Assembly: GCA_000828975.1 (NCBI GenBank)
Contig: AP014683.1
Location: 2,127,700-2,191,699 of the forward strand
Length of the DNA: 64,000 bases
Direction: 5' to 3'
Source: Burkholderiales bacterium GJ-E10
GTDB taxonomy: Bacteria; Pseudomonadota; Gammaproteobacteria; Burkholderiales; Burkholderiaceae_F
Below are positions 54,399-63,935 of this stretch, piece after piece (within the stretch, counting starts at the first letter, position 1; every line of letters begins with the position of its first letter). Position numbers and translations under genes: made by a program. A model generated the notes under the pieces. It was given only the letters and a program-made list of their open reading frames with translations, ran no database searches and had not been told where the DNA came from.

Positions 54399-55925
54399 AT
54401 GACCGCCGTCCGCACGATCCGCCGAGCCGATCTGGTGCAGAGCATCGCCGATGCGCTGCAGTTCATCAGCTACTACCATCCCCTCGACTACATCCGCAGC
54501 CTCACCCGCGCCTACGAGGCCGAGAAAAGCCCTGCCGCGCGGGACGCGATCGCCCAGATCCTGACCAATTCACGCATGTGCGCGGAGGGACGCCGCCCGA
54601 TCTGCCAGGACACCGGAATCGTCAACGTATTCCTTCGGATCGGCATGGACGTCCGCTGGGAAGGACTCGACGATGGCCTCGATCCCGCCATCAACGAGGG
54701 CGTGCGTCGCGCCTATCGGAATCGCGATAATCCGCTGCGCGCATCCGTCGTCGATCCGCCGATCGGGCCGCGCCGCAATACCGGCGACAACACGCCCGCA
54801 GTGATCCATGTCGAACTGGTTCCCGGCAACCGCGTCGAGGTGACGGTGGCCGCAAAGGGCGGCGGCTCCGAAAACAAGTCCCGTCTCGCCATGCTCAATC
54901 CGAGCGATTCGGTTGCGGACTGGGTGGTGAACACGGTCCCATCCCTGGGAGCCGGATGGTGTCCGCCCGGCATGCTCGGGATCGGCATCGGCGGTACGGC
55001 GGAAAGGGCGATGCTGCTTGCCAAACAGGCGCTGATGCAGGAAATCGACATGGCGGAGTTGCGCGCGCGCGGGCCACGCACCGAGATCGAGGCCCTGCGC
55101 GTCGAAATTCATGCGCGCGTCAACGCCCTGGGCATCGGCGCCCAGGGGCTGGGCGGCCTGACCACCGTGCTCGACGTGAAGATCTGCACCTATCCCACGC
55201 ATGCGGCCGGGAAGCCCGTCGGCCTCATTCCCAATTGCGCCGCCACCCGCCACGTGCATTTCACCCTCGACGGCTCCGGACCGGCACAGCTCGCCCCCCC
55301 TGCCCTGTCGGAGTGGCCCGACGTGCATTGGCAGCCGGATGCGGAACACGCCCGGCGCGTCGATCTCGACACGCTGACACGCGACGAGGTCGCGTCGTGG
55401 AAGCCGGGCCAGACCCTGCTGCTTTCAGGACGCCTGCTGACCGGCCGCGATGCCGCGCACGCCCGGATCTGCGACATGCTCGCGCGGGGCGAGCCGCTGC
55501 CGGTCGATTTCCGCGGACGGGTCATCTATTACGTGGGGCCTGTCGACCCGGTGCCTGGCGAGGCCGTAGGCCCCGCCGGCCCCACCACCGCCACGCGCAT
55601 GGACAAGTTCACTGACACCATGCTCGCGCAGACCGGCCTGGTGGCGATGATCGGCAAGGCGGAACGCGGCCCCGCCGCGATCGAATCGATCCGCCGGCAC
55701 CGCGCCGCATACTGCATCGCCGTGGGCGGCGCGGCCTATCTCGTCGCGCGCGCCATCCGCAACGCGCGCGTGCTGGCCTTTCCGGACCTCGGCATGGAAG
55801 CCGTCTACGAATTCACGGTGCAGGACATGCCGGTCACAGTGGCAGTCGATGCGGCGGGCGCCTCGGTGCACGAAAGCGGGCCGCGTCAGTGGCAGGCGAT
55901 GATCGCCGCACACGGCTGCGATTGA
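54399..55925 (+). CDS. fumA: Fumarate hydratase, class I (4Fe-4S)
   Basis: The 508-residue enzyme interconverts fumarate and malate. The alpha half has RPICQDTGIVNVFL, GAKGGGSENKS-like text (AAKGGGSENKSRLAML) and GAQGLGGLTTV. The beta half has PGEAVGPAGPTTATRMD. The cluster cysteines are in RPICQD, in PNCAATRH and near GAGWCPPG. ATG 54399 gives the usual start (MTAVRTIRRADLVQSI). An in-frame GTG at 54336 is less likely. The O2-sensitive cluster is typical of this class. Confidence 0.94.
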   Translation: MTAVRTIRRADLVQSIADALQFISYYHPLDYIRSLTRAYEAEKSPAARDAIAQILTNSRMCAEGRRPICQDTGIVNVFLRIGMDVRWEGLDDGLDPAINEGVRRAYRNRDNPLRASVVDPPIGPRRNTGDNTPAVIHVELVPGNRVEVTVAAKGGGSENKSRLAMLNPSDSVADWVVNTVPSLGAGWCPPGMLGIGIGGTAERAMLLAKQALMQEIDMAELRARGPRTEIEALRVEIHARVNALGIGAQGLGGLTTVLDVKICTYPTHAAGKPVGLIPNCAATRHVHFTLDGSGPAQLAPPALSEWPDVHWQPDAEHARRVDLDTLTRDEVASWKPGQTLLLSGRLLTGRDAAHARICDMLARGEPLPVDFRGRVIYYVGPVDPVPGEAVGPAGPTTATRMDKFTDTMLAQTGLVAMIGKAERGPAAIESIRRHRAAYCIAVGGAAYLVARAIRNARVLAFPDLGMEAVYEFTVQDMPVTVAVDAAGASVHESGPRQWQAMIAAHGCD

Positions 55926-55958
55926 GGCGTTTTCCCTGTTTTCCGAAGAGTTCATCGC

Positions 55959-56747
55959 ATGACCATCGGCGTATTCGACTCCGGCGCAGGCGGCCTGTCG
56001 GTCGTCGCCGCGATCCGTGCCTCGTTGCCCGGACAGGAAATCGTCTATTTCGCCGACACGGCGTTCGTTCCCTACGGGTCGCGCAGCGATGGGGAAATCC
56101 TCGATCGCACCCGGCTCTGCTGCGCCCGCCTGCTCGAGCACGACGTGCGCGCGCTCGTCATCGCATGCAACACGGCGACGGCCAACGCCATCGACGCGGT
56201 GCGCGCCTGGGCGCCGGTTCCAGTGGTCGGGGTCGAACCCGGCCTCAAACCCGGCGCTGCTGCGACCCGCAGCGGCGTGGTCGGGGTGCTGGCGACGGCG
56301 GCGACGCTGGCCAGCCGGCGCTACGCCGAACTGCTGCGCCGGACGCGCGCCGAGGCGCCCGCAGTACGCTTCGTCGAACATGCCGCGCAGGGCTGGGTGG
56401 AACTGGTTGAGTCCGGCGAGATCGACACCCCGGCCGCACACGAAACGATCCGGGCGTCGGTGGCGCCGCTATTGCAGGAGGGCGCGGATACGCTCGTGCT
56501 CGGGTGCACGCACTACCCGTTCCTGCGCCGTGCGATCGAGGCCGTTGCCCCGGGAGTCGCGATCATCGAAACCGGACCCGCGATCGCGCGGGAACTCGCC
56601 CGGCGCCTGCATATCGCTGCGAGCGATCCCGGCAAGGCCGGCGAAGCCGCGGCACCGTCCTCCCCCGCGCGCCTGCGCCTCGAATCGAGCGGCGACCTCG
56701 ACCGCCTGGCGGCGCTCGCGGCGCGTCTGCTGTCGGATGGGAAATGA
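55959..56747 (+). CDS. murI: Glutamate racemase
   Basis: The 262-residue enzyme makes D-glutamate for peptidoglycan. It has the start MTIGVFDSGAGGLSVVA, first catalytic Cys in IACNTATANAID (near 70) and second in LGCTHYPFLRRA (near 183). It follows fumarase by 33 bases. The normal length and both Cys are present. Confidence 0.97.
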   Translation: MTIGVFDSGAGGLSVVAAIRASLPGQEIVYFADTAFVPYGSRSDGEILDRTRLCCARLLEHDVRALVIACNTATANAIDAVRAWAPVPVVGVEPGLKPGAAATRSGVVGVLATAATLASRRYAELLRRTRAEAPAVRFVEHAAQGWVELVESGEIDTPAAHETIRASVAPLLQEGADTLVLGCTHYPFLRRAIEAVAPGVAIIETGPAIARELARRLHIAASDPGKAGEAAAPSSPARLRLESSGDLDRLAALAARLLSDGK

Positions 56748-56772
56748 GACGATCATGACGGACCACCCCCCG

Positions 56773-56796
56773 CTCGCCCCCCGAAAAAGGGGCGTG
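56773..56796. terminator. Possible bidirectional terminator between convergent genes
   Basis: CGCCCC-CCGAAAAA-GGGGCG forms a 6-base-pair stem between murI and the convergent small gene. T or A tracts are short, so efficiency is uncertain. Confidence 0.35.
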
Positions 56797-56817
56797 CCGG
56801 GAAAACCGGAAACGCGC

Positions 56818-57180
56818 TCAGCGACAGAAAAACGCCAGCACGTCCTCCGCCACGCGACGCGTCGGGAATGGGCCGACATAGTCGGCCTGCGCGTCGAACC
56901 GCGAAACCTCGATTTCATCCTTCCACAAAACGAGGTAATAGCCGGGCTGCAACCGGCCCGCCTGGTCCGGCTCGAAGGTCCGCTGATAGGACTCCGAATC
57001 GGTCAGGTGCATCGCATCGATGACGTTCACCACCTCGGACGGAACACCCATGGCATCCTCCCAGAGATTGATTTCGATCGGTCCGTCTTGGGAATTTTGC
57101 ACCCAAAAACGGTTGATGAGGATCAATACTCCCGATGCGCGGGACACCCGAATCGAGTGATAGGGCACCACCGTATGCAA
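56818..57180 (-). CDS. Small protein of unknown function
   Basis: Up to 120 residues if TTG 57180 is used. Other possible starts (GTG and TTG codons within the next 50 codons) would shorten it. Visible text includes INRFWVQNSQDGPIEINLWED, a Tyr-rich middle and GPFPTRRVAEDVLAFFCR at the end. The second half has charged and aromatic residues like a small soluble domain. I do not recognise the family. It begins just inside or next to the cysM end on the same strand, suggesting co-transcription with cysM. Confidence 0.6.
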   Translation of the reverse strand: MHTVVPYHSIRVSRASGVLILINRFWVQNSQDGPIEINLWEDAMGVPSEVVNVIDAMHLTDSESYQRTFEPDQAGRLQPGYYLVLWKDEIEVSRFDAQADYVGPFPTRRVAEDVLAFFCR

Positions 57181-57203
57181 AACGCGGACATGCAGACCGC
57201 GGA

Positions 57204-58121
57204 TCAGCGGTTGAAGACCCCGGTCGACAGATAGCGGTCCCCGCGGTCGCAGACGACGAACACGATGGTCGCGTTCTCGACCTCCCGCGCCAGCCGCAAG
57301 GCGATGCACAGCGCGCCGCCGGACGAGATGCCGGCATGGATGCCTTCCTCTGCCGCCATGCGGCGGGCCATCTGCTCGGCATCGCCCTGCGTCACGGATT
57401 CGATGCGGTCGACGCGAGTCGAATCGAAGATCTTCGGCAGGTAGGCTTCCGACCATTTCCGGATTCCCGGGATCTGCGAGCCTTCGGCAGGCTGTGCACC
57501 CACGACGATGACTCCGGGATTGCGCTCCTTGAGGAACCGGGACACCCCCATGATGGTGCCGGTGGTTCCCATGCTCGAGACGAAGTGCGTCACGGCGCCC
57601 GCCGTATCGCGCCAGATTTCGGGGCCCGTGCCCTCGAAATGCGCGCGCGGGTTGTCCGCGTTGGCAAACTGATCGAGCACCTTCCCCTCGCCGCGCGCCT
57701 GCATGTCCATCGCCAGGTCGCGCGCGTATTCCATACCCCCCTGCGCCGCAGGGGTCAGGATCAGTTCGGCGCCGTACGCCAGCATCGAGGCGCGCCGTTC
57801 GAGAGACAGGTTGTCCGGCATGATCAAGGTCATGCGATAACCCTTCATCGCCGCGATCATCGCCAGGGCGATGCCGGTATTGCCGCTCGTGGCTTCGATC
57901 AACCGGTCGCCGGGACGGATCTCTCCGCGTTCCTCGGCGCGCCGGATCATCGAGTAGGCCGGGCGATCCTTGACCGATCCGCCGGGGTTGTTACCCTCGA
58001 GCTTCGCCAGCAGCACGTTCCCGCCCGCACGCCATTGCGCGGCGTCGATGCGCTGCAGCCGGACCAGCGGGGTATTGCCGATCGTCCCTTCGACGGTGGG
58101 AATGGCGTTGCGTCCGGTCAT
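57204..58121 (-). CDS. cysM: Cysteine synthase B
   Basis: The 305-residue PLP enzyme makes cysteine from O-acetylserine. The PLP lysine is Lys51 in NNPGGSVKDRPA; the substrate loop is EATSGNTGIALAM, and the phosphate loop is SSMGTTGTIMG. The shorter GxxxSVKDR context and the positions favour CysM over CysK. ATG 58121 overlaps the lapB stop (ATGA). Confidence 0.95.
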   Translation of the reverse strand: MTGRNAIPTVEGTIGNTPLVRLQRIDAAQWRAGGNVLLAKLEGNNPGGSVKDRPAYSMIRRAEERGEIRPGDRLIEATSGNTGIALAMIAAMKGYRMTLIMPDNLSLERRASMLAYGAELILTPAAQGGMEYARDLAMDMQARGEGKVLDQFANADNPRAHFEGTGPEIWRDTAGAVTHFVSSMGTTGTIMGVSRFLKERNPGVIVVGAQPAEGSQIPGIRKWSEAYLPKIFDSTRVDRIESVTQGDAEQMARRMAAEEGIHAGISSGGALCIALRLAREVENATIVFVVCDRGDRYLSTGVFNR

Positions 58122-59293
58122 GCTCCCGCCTCCAGTTCTTCGATTCGTTTGGGGGGATAGCTGTCCCAGCTCAGGCATCCCGGACACTGCCACGGAAACG
58201 ATCGCGTCCGAAAGCCGCAGGTGCCGCAGCGGTAGCGCGACAGGTTGCGCGCCTGCGCCTGGATGAGTCCCCGCAGCAATTCCAGTTCCCGGTCCTTGCC
58301 CGGCGCCGACGCCGCGCGCATCGCCAGCAGGCGCTCGAAGCCCAGCAGAGATGGATGGCGATTGAGCTCTTCGCGCAGCATCGCCTCCCCGGCGGCATTG
58401 CCCTCCCACTCCTGCGTGCGCCGCACGACGATGTCGAGCAGATCGATCGAAGGATGGTCCAGCAGCACCCGGCGCAACAGGTTGAGGGCTTCGGACCGAC
58501 GGCCGGCGCCGTCGAGGGCCGCACTCAACCGTTCCGCGATCAGCGCGAGATACTCCGGCGCATCACTGGCAATGTGCAGCCAGTGTTCGATCGCGCCGGC
58601 GGAATCGCCCTCCCGTTGCGCGATGTCGCCGGCCAGGATGCTGGCCCGCACGGAACCGCGATCGGCAACGAGCGCCTCTTCGAGCAGGCGATGCGCGGCG
58701 GCCAGATCCCCTGCCGCAACCGCACGCTCGGCGAGTTCGCAATGGAAATGGGCGATCGCGACGCGATGGGTCTCCCCGCCCTCGCGCTCGAGCTGGCGCG
58801 CGCTGTCGATCGCCCGCACCCAGTCGCGTCCCGTCGCATGGATGCGCAGCAAGGCGCGCAAGGCATCGAAGCGGTGCGCGGGATCTTCCACGAGTTGCTG
58901 GAATCCGGCCTCGGAGCGGTCGAGCATGCCGCCCTTGAGGTAGTCCTGGGCAAGTTCGGCCAGCGCCTTGGAGCGCTCCGTCGCCGGCAGGTCGGCCCGG
59001 CCCAGCAGGTAATTGTGAACCCGCACCGCGCGATCGAACTCTCCGCGCCGCCGGAACAGGTTGCCCAGCGCATAGTGCAGTTCGATGGTTTCGGGATCGA
59101 GCTTCGCGACCTCGATGAACGCGTCGATCGCGCGGTCCGGCTGATCGTTGAGCAGGAAATTCAGGCCGCGGAACAACGCCTTCGGCGCACCGCCCTGATC
59201 CGCCGCGCGAACCCGCGCCTCGTATCCGCGGGCGATCCAGCCGGCCAGGAACAGCGCCGGCAATGCAATGAAATACCAGACCTGGAAGTCCAT
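58118..59293 (-). CDS. lapB: Lipopolysaccharide assembly protein LapB
   Basis: The 391-residue protein has an N-terminal membrane helix (VWYFIALPALFLAGW), a row of TPR repeats (about 50-340) and a C-terminal rubredoxin-like metal site (CGTCGF and WQCPGC, near 357-375). It regulates LpxC turnover and LPS synthesis in E. coli. It follows lapA by 21 bases. Confidence 0.96.
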   Translation of the reverse strand: MDFQVWYFIALPALFLAGWIARGYEARVRAADQGGAPKALFRGLNFLLNDQPDRAIDAFIEVAKLDPETIELHYALGNLFRRRGEFDRAVRVHNYLLGRADLPATERSKALAELAQDYLKGGMLDRSEAGFQQLVEDPAHRFDALRALLRIHATGRDWVRAIDSARQLEREGGETHRVAIAHFHCELAERAVAAGDLAAAHRLLEEALVADRGSVRASILAGDIAQREGDSAGAIEHWLHIASDAPEYLALIAERLSAALDGAGRRSEALNLLRRVLLDHPSIDLLDIVVRRTQEWEGNAAGEAMLREELNRHPSLLGFERLLAMRAASAPGKDRELELLRGLIQAQARNLSRYRCGTCGFRTRSFPWQCPGCLSWDSYPPKRIEELEAGA

Positions 59294-59314
59294 GGGGGCG
59301 GACGGCCTGCGCCG

Positions 59315-59647
59315 TCAGGAATGCTTGGACGCGTCGAAATCCACGTCGCCCACCGCGCCGCCCTGCCGGGCCGCATGCATCAGCGACGCTTCGGCATTCG
59401 GCCGCGCGGACTTGCGGTCGGTGGCCTGCCGCAAACGGCGATGCAGCCGGAAGAGCTTGGGCAGCATCGCGATCGTTCCGGCCAGCACGCCGATGATGAA
59501 ACTCCCCAGGATCACCGCCAGCAGGGGAACGCTCGGCCACGACAGCGTGGCGCTCAGCCGCAGCGGTACCGTGGCGGGGTTCTCCAGGGCGATCCAGAGC
59601 ACCGCCAGGAAGAAAATCAGCCGTCCGATCCAGGCAAGCAAGTCCAT
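59315..59647 (-). CDS. lapA: LapA-domain membrane protein
   Basis: The 110-residue protein has two hydrophobic helices (about 5-25 and 41-62) and a charged tail rich in Arg and Ala. It is the usual neighbour of lapB and lies 4 bases after ihfB. ATG 59647 is chosen because the first helix starts immediately. Its role in LPS assembly is inferred from this gene pair. Confidence 0.93.
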   Translation of the reverse strand: MDLLAWIGRLIFFLAVLWIALENPATVPLRLSATLSWPSVPLLAVILGSFIIGVLAGTIAMLPKLFRLHRRLRQATDRKSARPNAEASLMHAARQGGAVGDVDFDASKHS

Positions 59648-59651
59648 GTCG

Positions 59652-59936
59652 TCAAACCGTGCCATCGACCCGTTCGCGCAACTCCTTGCCAGCCTTGAAG
59701 TGCGGAACGTATTTCGCCGGGACGTGCACCTGCTCGCCCGACTTCGGATTGCGCCCGACACGCTCCGGGCGGTAATTGAGGGAAAAGCTGCCGAACCCGC
59801 GAATCTCGACCCGCCCGCCGTCGGCCAGCGCCGTCTCGAGCGCGCCCAGGATCAGGGTCACCGCCTCGTCCGCATCGCGCGCCGTGAGGTGCGGATAGCG
59901 GGAAGACAGGCGAAGGATCAATTCGGACTTGGTCAT
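59652..59936 (-). CDS. ihfB: Integration host factor beta subunit
   Basis: The 94-residue DNA-bending protein begins [18 protein letters not shown] and has [16 protein letters not shown] and the Pro-containing arm [16 protein letters not shown]. It forms IHF with the alpha subunit, which is not in the window. A longer start at 59954 is possible but the family normally begins at MTKSEL. IHF would also be needed at the sigma-54 promoters seen here. Confidence 0.96.
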   Translation of the reverse strand: MTKSELILRLSSRYPHLTARDADEAVTLILGALETALADGGRVEIRGFGSFSLNYRPERVGRNPKSGEQVHVPAKYVPHFKAGKELRERVDGTV

Positions 59937-59978
59937 CGAGCGTGCGGCATCCACCCTGCGAGTTCAAAACTGCCGGCC

Positions 59979-60003
59979 CCGAAGGAACCGCCGGTTCCTT
60001 CGG
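59979..60003 (-). terminator. Hairpin between rpsA and ihfB
   Basis: CCGAAGGAACC and GGTTCCTTCGG pair perfectly over 11 bases with a 3-base loop, 13 bases after the rpsA stop. On the minus strand it is followed by GGCCGGCAGTTTT, so it may act as an attenuator between rpsA and ihfB. Confidence 0.65.
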
Positions 60004-60016
60004 GAGCCATCCACGA

Positions 60017-61717
60017 TCACTTGCTTTCGAGCTTGGCCTTGAGCAGCGCGCCCAGGTTGGTCGTCCCGCTCGCGCCCTCGGCATGCATCCGCGCCATCGC
60101 TTCGGCGGCTTCCGCGTTGTCCTTGGCCTTGATCGAGAGGTTGATCGAACGGTTCTTGCGATCGATGTTGATGATCATCGCCTGAACCGATTCGCCTTCC
60201 TTCAAGTGGTTCCGCGCGTCCTCGACCCGATCGGCGGCGATTTCCGAAGCCCGCAGATAGCCTTCGATCTCGCCATCCAGCGTGATCACGGCACCCTTGG
60301 CATCGACGCTCTTGACCGTGCCGGCCACGAGCGAACCCTTGTCGTGCATGTGCGTGAAGTTGGTGAAGGGATCGCCGCTCAACTGCTTCACACCCAGCGA
60401 GATGCGTTCCCGCTCGACGTCGATCGCCAGGATGACCGCCTCCAGCTCTTCACCCTTCTTGAACCGGCGCACGGCTTCCTCGCCCGGCTCGTTCCAGGAA
60501 AGGTCGGACAGGTGCACCAGGCCGTCGATGCCGCCCGGCAGGCCGATGAACACGCCGAAGTCGGTGATCGACTTGATCGCGCCCGAGACCTTGTCGCCCT
60601 TCTTGTGCGAGATCGCGAATTCGTCCCACGGATTGGCCCGGCACTGCTTCATGCCCAGCGAGATGCGGCGGCGCTCCTCGTCGATTTCCAGGACCATGAC
60701 TTCGGTTTCGTCGCCCAGCTGCACGATCTTGCGCGGATCGACGTTCTTGTTGGTCCAGTCCATCTCGGAGACGTGCACCAGACCTTCGATGCCCGGCTCG
60801 AGTTCGACGAAGCAGCCGTAGTCGGTGATGTTGGTGACCTTGCCGAAGAGACGCGTGTTCTGCGGATAGCGCCGCGCCAGACCGATCCACGGATCCTCGC
60901 CCAGTTGCTTGAGACCGAGCGAAACGCGGTTCTTCTCCTGATCGAACTTCAGGACCTTGGCCGTGAGCTCCTGGCCCACGCTCACCACCTCGCTCGGATG
61001 GCGCACACGGCGCCAGGCCAGGTCGGTGATGTGCAGCAGGCCGTCGATGCCACCCAGGTCGACGAACGCGCCGTAGTCCGTGATGTTCTTGACGATACCC
61101 TTGATGATGGCCCCTTCCTTGAGGGTCTCCAGCAGGCGGGCGCGCTCCTCGCCCATGCTCGCCTCGACGACGGCACGGCGCGAAACCACGACGTTGTTGC
61201 GCTTGCGGTCGAGCTTGATGACCCTGAACTCGAGCGTCTTGCCCTCGTAGGGCGAGGTGTCCTTCACCGGACGCGTGTCGACCAGCGAGCCGGGCAGGAA
61301 TGCGCGGATGCCGTTGATCATCACGGTGAGACCGCCCTTGACCTTGCCGCTGATCGTGCCGCTGACCAGGTCCCCGCTCTCCAGCGCCTTTTCCAGGAAC
61401 AGCCACGCCGCCAGCCGCTTCGCCTTGTCGCGCGACAGGATGGTGTCGCCGTAGCCGTTTTCGAGGGCCTCGATGGCGACGGAAACGAAATCGCCAGGCT
61501 TGGCGTCGACCTCGCCCTGATCGTTGCGGAATTCTTCGATCGGGATGTACGCCTCGGACTTCAGCCCGGCGTTGACGACGACGAAATTCAGGTCGACGCG
61601 CAGAACCTCGGCCGTGACCACTTCGCCGGCGCGCATTTCATGGCGCGCGAGGCTTTCTTCGAACAGGGCGGCAAACGATTCCGGAGCGTGTTGGGATGTA
61701 CTGGTAGCGATGGACAT
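60017..61717 (-). CDS. rpsA: Ribosomal protein S1
   Basis: The 566-residue protein has six S1 RNA-binding repeats; the last four show motifs such as [20 protein letters not shown] and [20 protein letters not shown]. It binds mRNA on the small ribosomal subunit. ATG 61717 is preferred because GAGAG stands 6 bases before it; a start 21 bases further upstream lacks one. It is encoded between aroA-cmk and ihfB, the classic order. Confidence 0.97.
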   Translation of the reverse strand: MSIATSTSQHAPESFAALFEESLARHEMRAGEVVTAEVLRVDLNFVVVNAGLKSEAYIPIEEFRNDQGEVDAKPGDFVSVAIEALENGYGDTILSRDKAKRLAAWLFLEKALESGDLVSGTISGKVKGGLTVMINGIRAFLPGSLVDTRPVKDTSPYEGKTLEFRVIKLDRKRNNVVVSRRAVVEASMGEERARLLETLKEGAIIKGIVKNITDYGAFVDLGGIDGLLHITDLAWRRVRHPSEVVSVGQELTAKVLKFDQEKNRVSLGLKQLGEDPWIGLARRYPQNTRLFGKVTNITDYGCFVELEPGIEGLVHVSEMDWTNKNVDPRKIVQLGDETEVMVLEIDEERRRISLGMKQCRANPWDEFAISHKKGDKVSGAIKSITDFGVFIGLPGGIDGLVHLSDLSWNEPGEEAVRRFKKGEELEAVILAIDVERERISLGVKQLSGDPFTNFTHMHDKGSLVAGTVKSVDAKGAVITLDGEIEGYLRASEIAADRVEDARNHLKEGESVQAMIINIDRKNRSINLSIKAKDNAEAAEAMARMHAEGASGTTNLGALLKAKLESK

Positions 61718-61811
61718 GAAAACTCTCTTGCTCGCCAAGGCCTTGCGCCCGGGCGGAGTGAAAGACCGCGCGAGGAACGCCCCCGCGCACCCGTGTGCGG
61801 AGAATCGGGAA

Positions 61812-63935
61812 TCAGCCTGCCCGGTACCAGCCGAGCACTTGCGCGACGACCGCGTCGATCGTCATCGCGGTGCTGTCCAGAATCTTCGCTCCTTCCGCAG
61901 CAACGAGCGGAGCGTGGTCGCGCGTACGGTCACGCGCGTCCCGTTCCTCCAGATCCTGCAGAAGGGTCTCGAGTGTACCGGGATAGCCCTTTTCGATCAA
62001 CTGCTTATAACGCCGCTCCGCGCGTACCCGGACATCGGCGATCAGGAAGACTTTCAAGGAGGCGTCGGGGAACACCACGGTTCCCATGTCGCGCCCGTCG
62101 GCCACCAGGCCCGGCGGTCGGCGCTGTGCCCGCTGCAGCGCCAGCAGCGCCGTGCGCAACTCGCCGGCCGTGGCGATCCGCGACGCCGCCCGCCCGACCT
62201 CTTCGCGGCGGATGGCCTCGGTGATGTCGCGCGCGCCCAGCGTGATCCGGCCGTCGGCAAAGCGCAGGCGCATCGCGGGATCCTCCGCCGCGGTGAGCGC
62301 ATCCGCGACGGCCGCGAGCGCCGGCCCGTCGTCGAGCCCGACGCCCTGCTCGAGCGCCAGCAGGCCGACGATGCGGTAGAGCGCGCCGCTGTCCAGGCAG
62401 GCGAACCCCAGTTCCTGGGCGACGCGCTGGGCGACCGCGCCCTTGCCCGAGGCGGTGGGGCCGTCGATGGCGATGACGGGGACACTCGGAGCGGCCACCC
62501 TCACCCCCGCCCTCTCCCGCCCCGGCGGGAGAGAGGGTTCTTCCGCTCCCGCCCTCTGCAACCCGGGCGACGAAAATCCGGCGACCGCACCCGCGGCGGT
62601 CCGTGTCAACGCGTCGAGCCGGTCGAAATAGTCCGGGTAGGTCTTCGCCACGCAGCCGGGATCCCGCACGTGCACCGGCACGCCCGCCGCCGCCGCCAGC
62701 GAAAGGCACATCGCCATGCGGTGGTCGTCATAGGTGTCGATCCACGCCTCGCGGACCTGCTCCGGCGCCGTCACCGCGATCCAGTCGTCGCCGAACTCCA
62801 CCTCCGCCCCGAGCTTGGTCAGCTCGGTGGCCATCGCGTGGATGCGATCCGTCTCCTTGACCCGCCAGGAGCCGATCCCCCGCAGCCGGGTCGTGCCGCG
62901 GGCGAAAAGCGCCAGCACCGCGACGGTCATCGCGGCATCCGGAATCTCCGAGCAGTCCCAGTCGACGGGCTGAAGGACGAACCGGCCATCGACGCCGGTT
63001 CCTCCGCCCGCGGTCTCGATCCAGTCGTCGCCGATCGCCACCCGCGCGCCCATCTTCTCCAGCACCGTCGTGAATGCCACGTCGCCCTGCAGACTGTCCC
63101 GACCGACGCCACGCACGCGTACCGGACCGCCTGCGATCGCCCCCAGCGCGAGAAAATACGAGGCGCCCGACGCATCGCCCTCCACCGCATAACGGCCGGT
63201 CGGCGCGCAGTAGGCATCCGGGCCGACCACGTACGTGCCCGGCAGCGGTGCGCGCACGTCCGCGCCGAACTGCCGCATCATCGCGATGGTCATCGCCACG
63301 TAGGGCTGCGAGATCAGGTTGCCGTCGATCTCGATGGTCAGGCTTCGCCAGGCCGTGGCGCGCGCATAGCCCGGCGCCGCGAGCAGCAGGCCGGTGACGA
63401 ACTGGCTCGACACGGCCCCGCGTACCCGCACCCGCGGCACCAGCTTCCCGCGATCCGCCGGTTCGACCTGCAGGGGCGGATATCCCGGAGTCCCCGCGTA
63501 CCGCACCCGCGCCCCCATGCCGTTCACCGCGTCGACCAGATCGCCGATCGGCCGCTCGCGCATGCGAGCGACCCCGTCGAGCCGGTAGCGCCCGCCGGCA
63601 AACGCCAGCACCGCCGCCAGGGGACGCATCGCCGTGCCCGCATTGCCCAGGAACAGGTCCGCCTCGCGGTTCGGAAAATCGCCGCCGCAACCCGCCACGC
63701 GCACCCGGTCGCCGTCGACCTCGACCGCCACACCCAAGGTCCGCAGCGCCGCGATCATGACCCGCGTGTCATCGGCGTCGAGCACGCCGGAAAGTTCCGT
63801 CGCACCCTGTGCCAGCGCCGCCAGCAGCAGCGCGCGATTGGAAATGCTCTTCGAACCCGGAAGCCGTACCTCGCCCGCCGCACGGGCGATCGGCTCGACG
63901 GTCCGCACCGCCGCAGGGCTACTTTCCATGATCAC
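61812..63935 (-). CDS. aroA-cmk: EPSP synthase / cytidylate kinase fusion
   Basis: The 707-residue protein joins two enzymes. Residues 1 to about 455 are EPSP synthase, with [17 protein letters not shown] near 25, [10 protein letters not shown] near 97 and [12 protein letters not shown] near 375, catalysing the sixth step of the shikimate pathway. Residues about 483-707 are CMP kinase, with [16 protein letters not shown] and [13 protein letters not shown]. The linker (about 456-482) contains residues 465-480 encoded by the shared palindromic repeat. GTG 63935 overlaps the upstream stop as GTGA; ATG 63929 is possible. Such fusions are known in some betaproteobacteria. Confidence 0.94.
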   Translation of the reverse strand: MIMESSPAAVRTVEPIARAAGEVRLPGSKSISNRALLLAALAQGATELSGVLDADDTRVMIAALRTLGVAVEVDGDRVRVAGCGGDFPNREADLFLGNAGTAMRPLAAVLAFAGGRYRLDGVARMRERPIGDLVDAVNGMGARVRYAGTPGYPPLQVEPADRGKLVPRVRVRGAVSSQFVTGLLLAAPGYARATAWRSLTIEIDGNLISQPYVAMTIAMMRQFGADVRAPLPGTYVVGPDAYCAPTGRYAVEGDASGASYFLALGAIAGGPVRVRGVGRDSLQGDVAFTTVLEKMGARVAIGDDWIETAGGGTGVDGRFVLQPVDWDCSEIPDAAMTVAVLALFARGTTRLRGIGSWRVKETDRIHAMATELTKLGAEVEFGDDWIAVTAPEQVREAWIDTYDDHRMAMCLSLAAAAGVPVHVRDPGCVAKTYPDYFDRLDALTRTAAGAVAGFSSPGLQRAGAEEPSLPPGRERAGVRVAAPSVPVIAIDGPTASGKGAVAQRVAQELGFACLDSGALYRIVGLLALEQGVGLDDGPALAAVADALTAAEDPAMRLRFADGRITLGARDITEAIRREEVGRAASRIATAGELRTALLALQRAQRRPPGLVADGRDMGTVVFPDASLKVFLIADVRVRAERRYKQLIEKGYPGTLETLLQDLEERDARDRTRDHAPLVAAEGAKILDSTAMTIDAVVAQVLGWYRAG
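62495..62540. repeat. Palindromic repeat, copy 3 (in the aroA-cmk linker)
   Basis: The plus strand reads CCACCCTCACCCCCGCCCTC, then TCCCGC, CCC and GGCGGGAGAGAGGGTTC. The first arm is identical to copies 1 and 2 over 24 bases, and the second differs by one extra A in the run. It is read in a different frame from copies 1 and 2 and still has no stop. Confidence 0.85.

Noticed and set aside
56755-56810. A fourth copy of the shared palindromic repeat
   Set aside because: It is C/G-rich with a short stem, but the arms do not match the core sequence.
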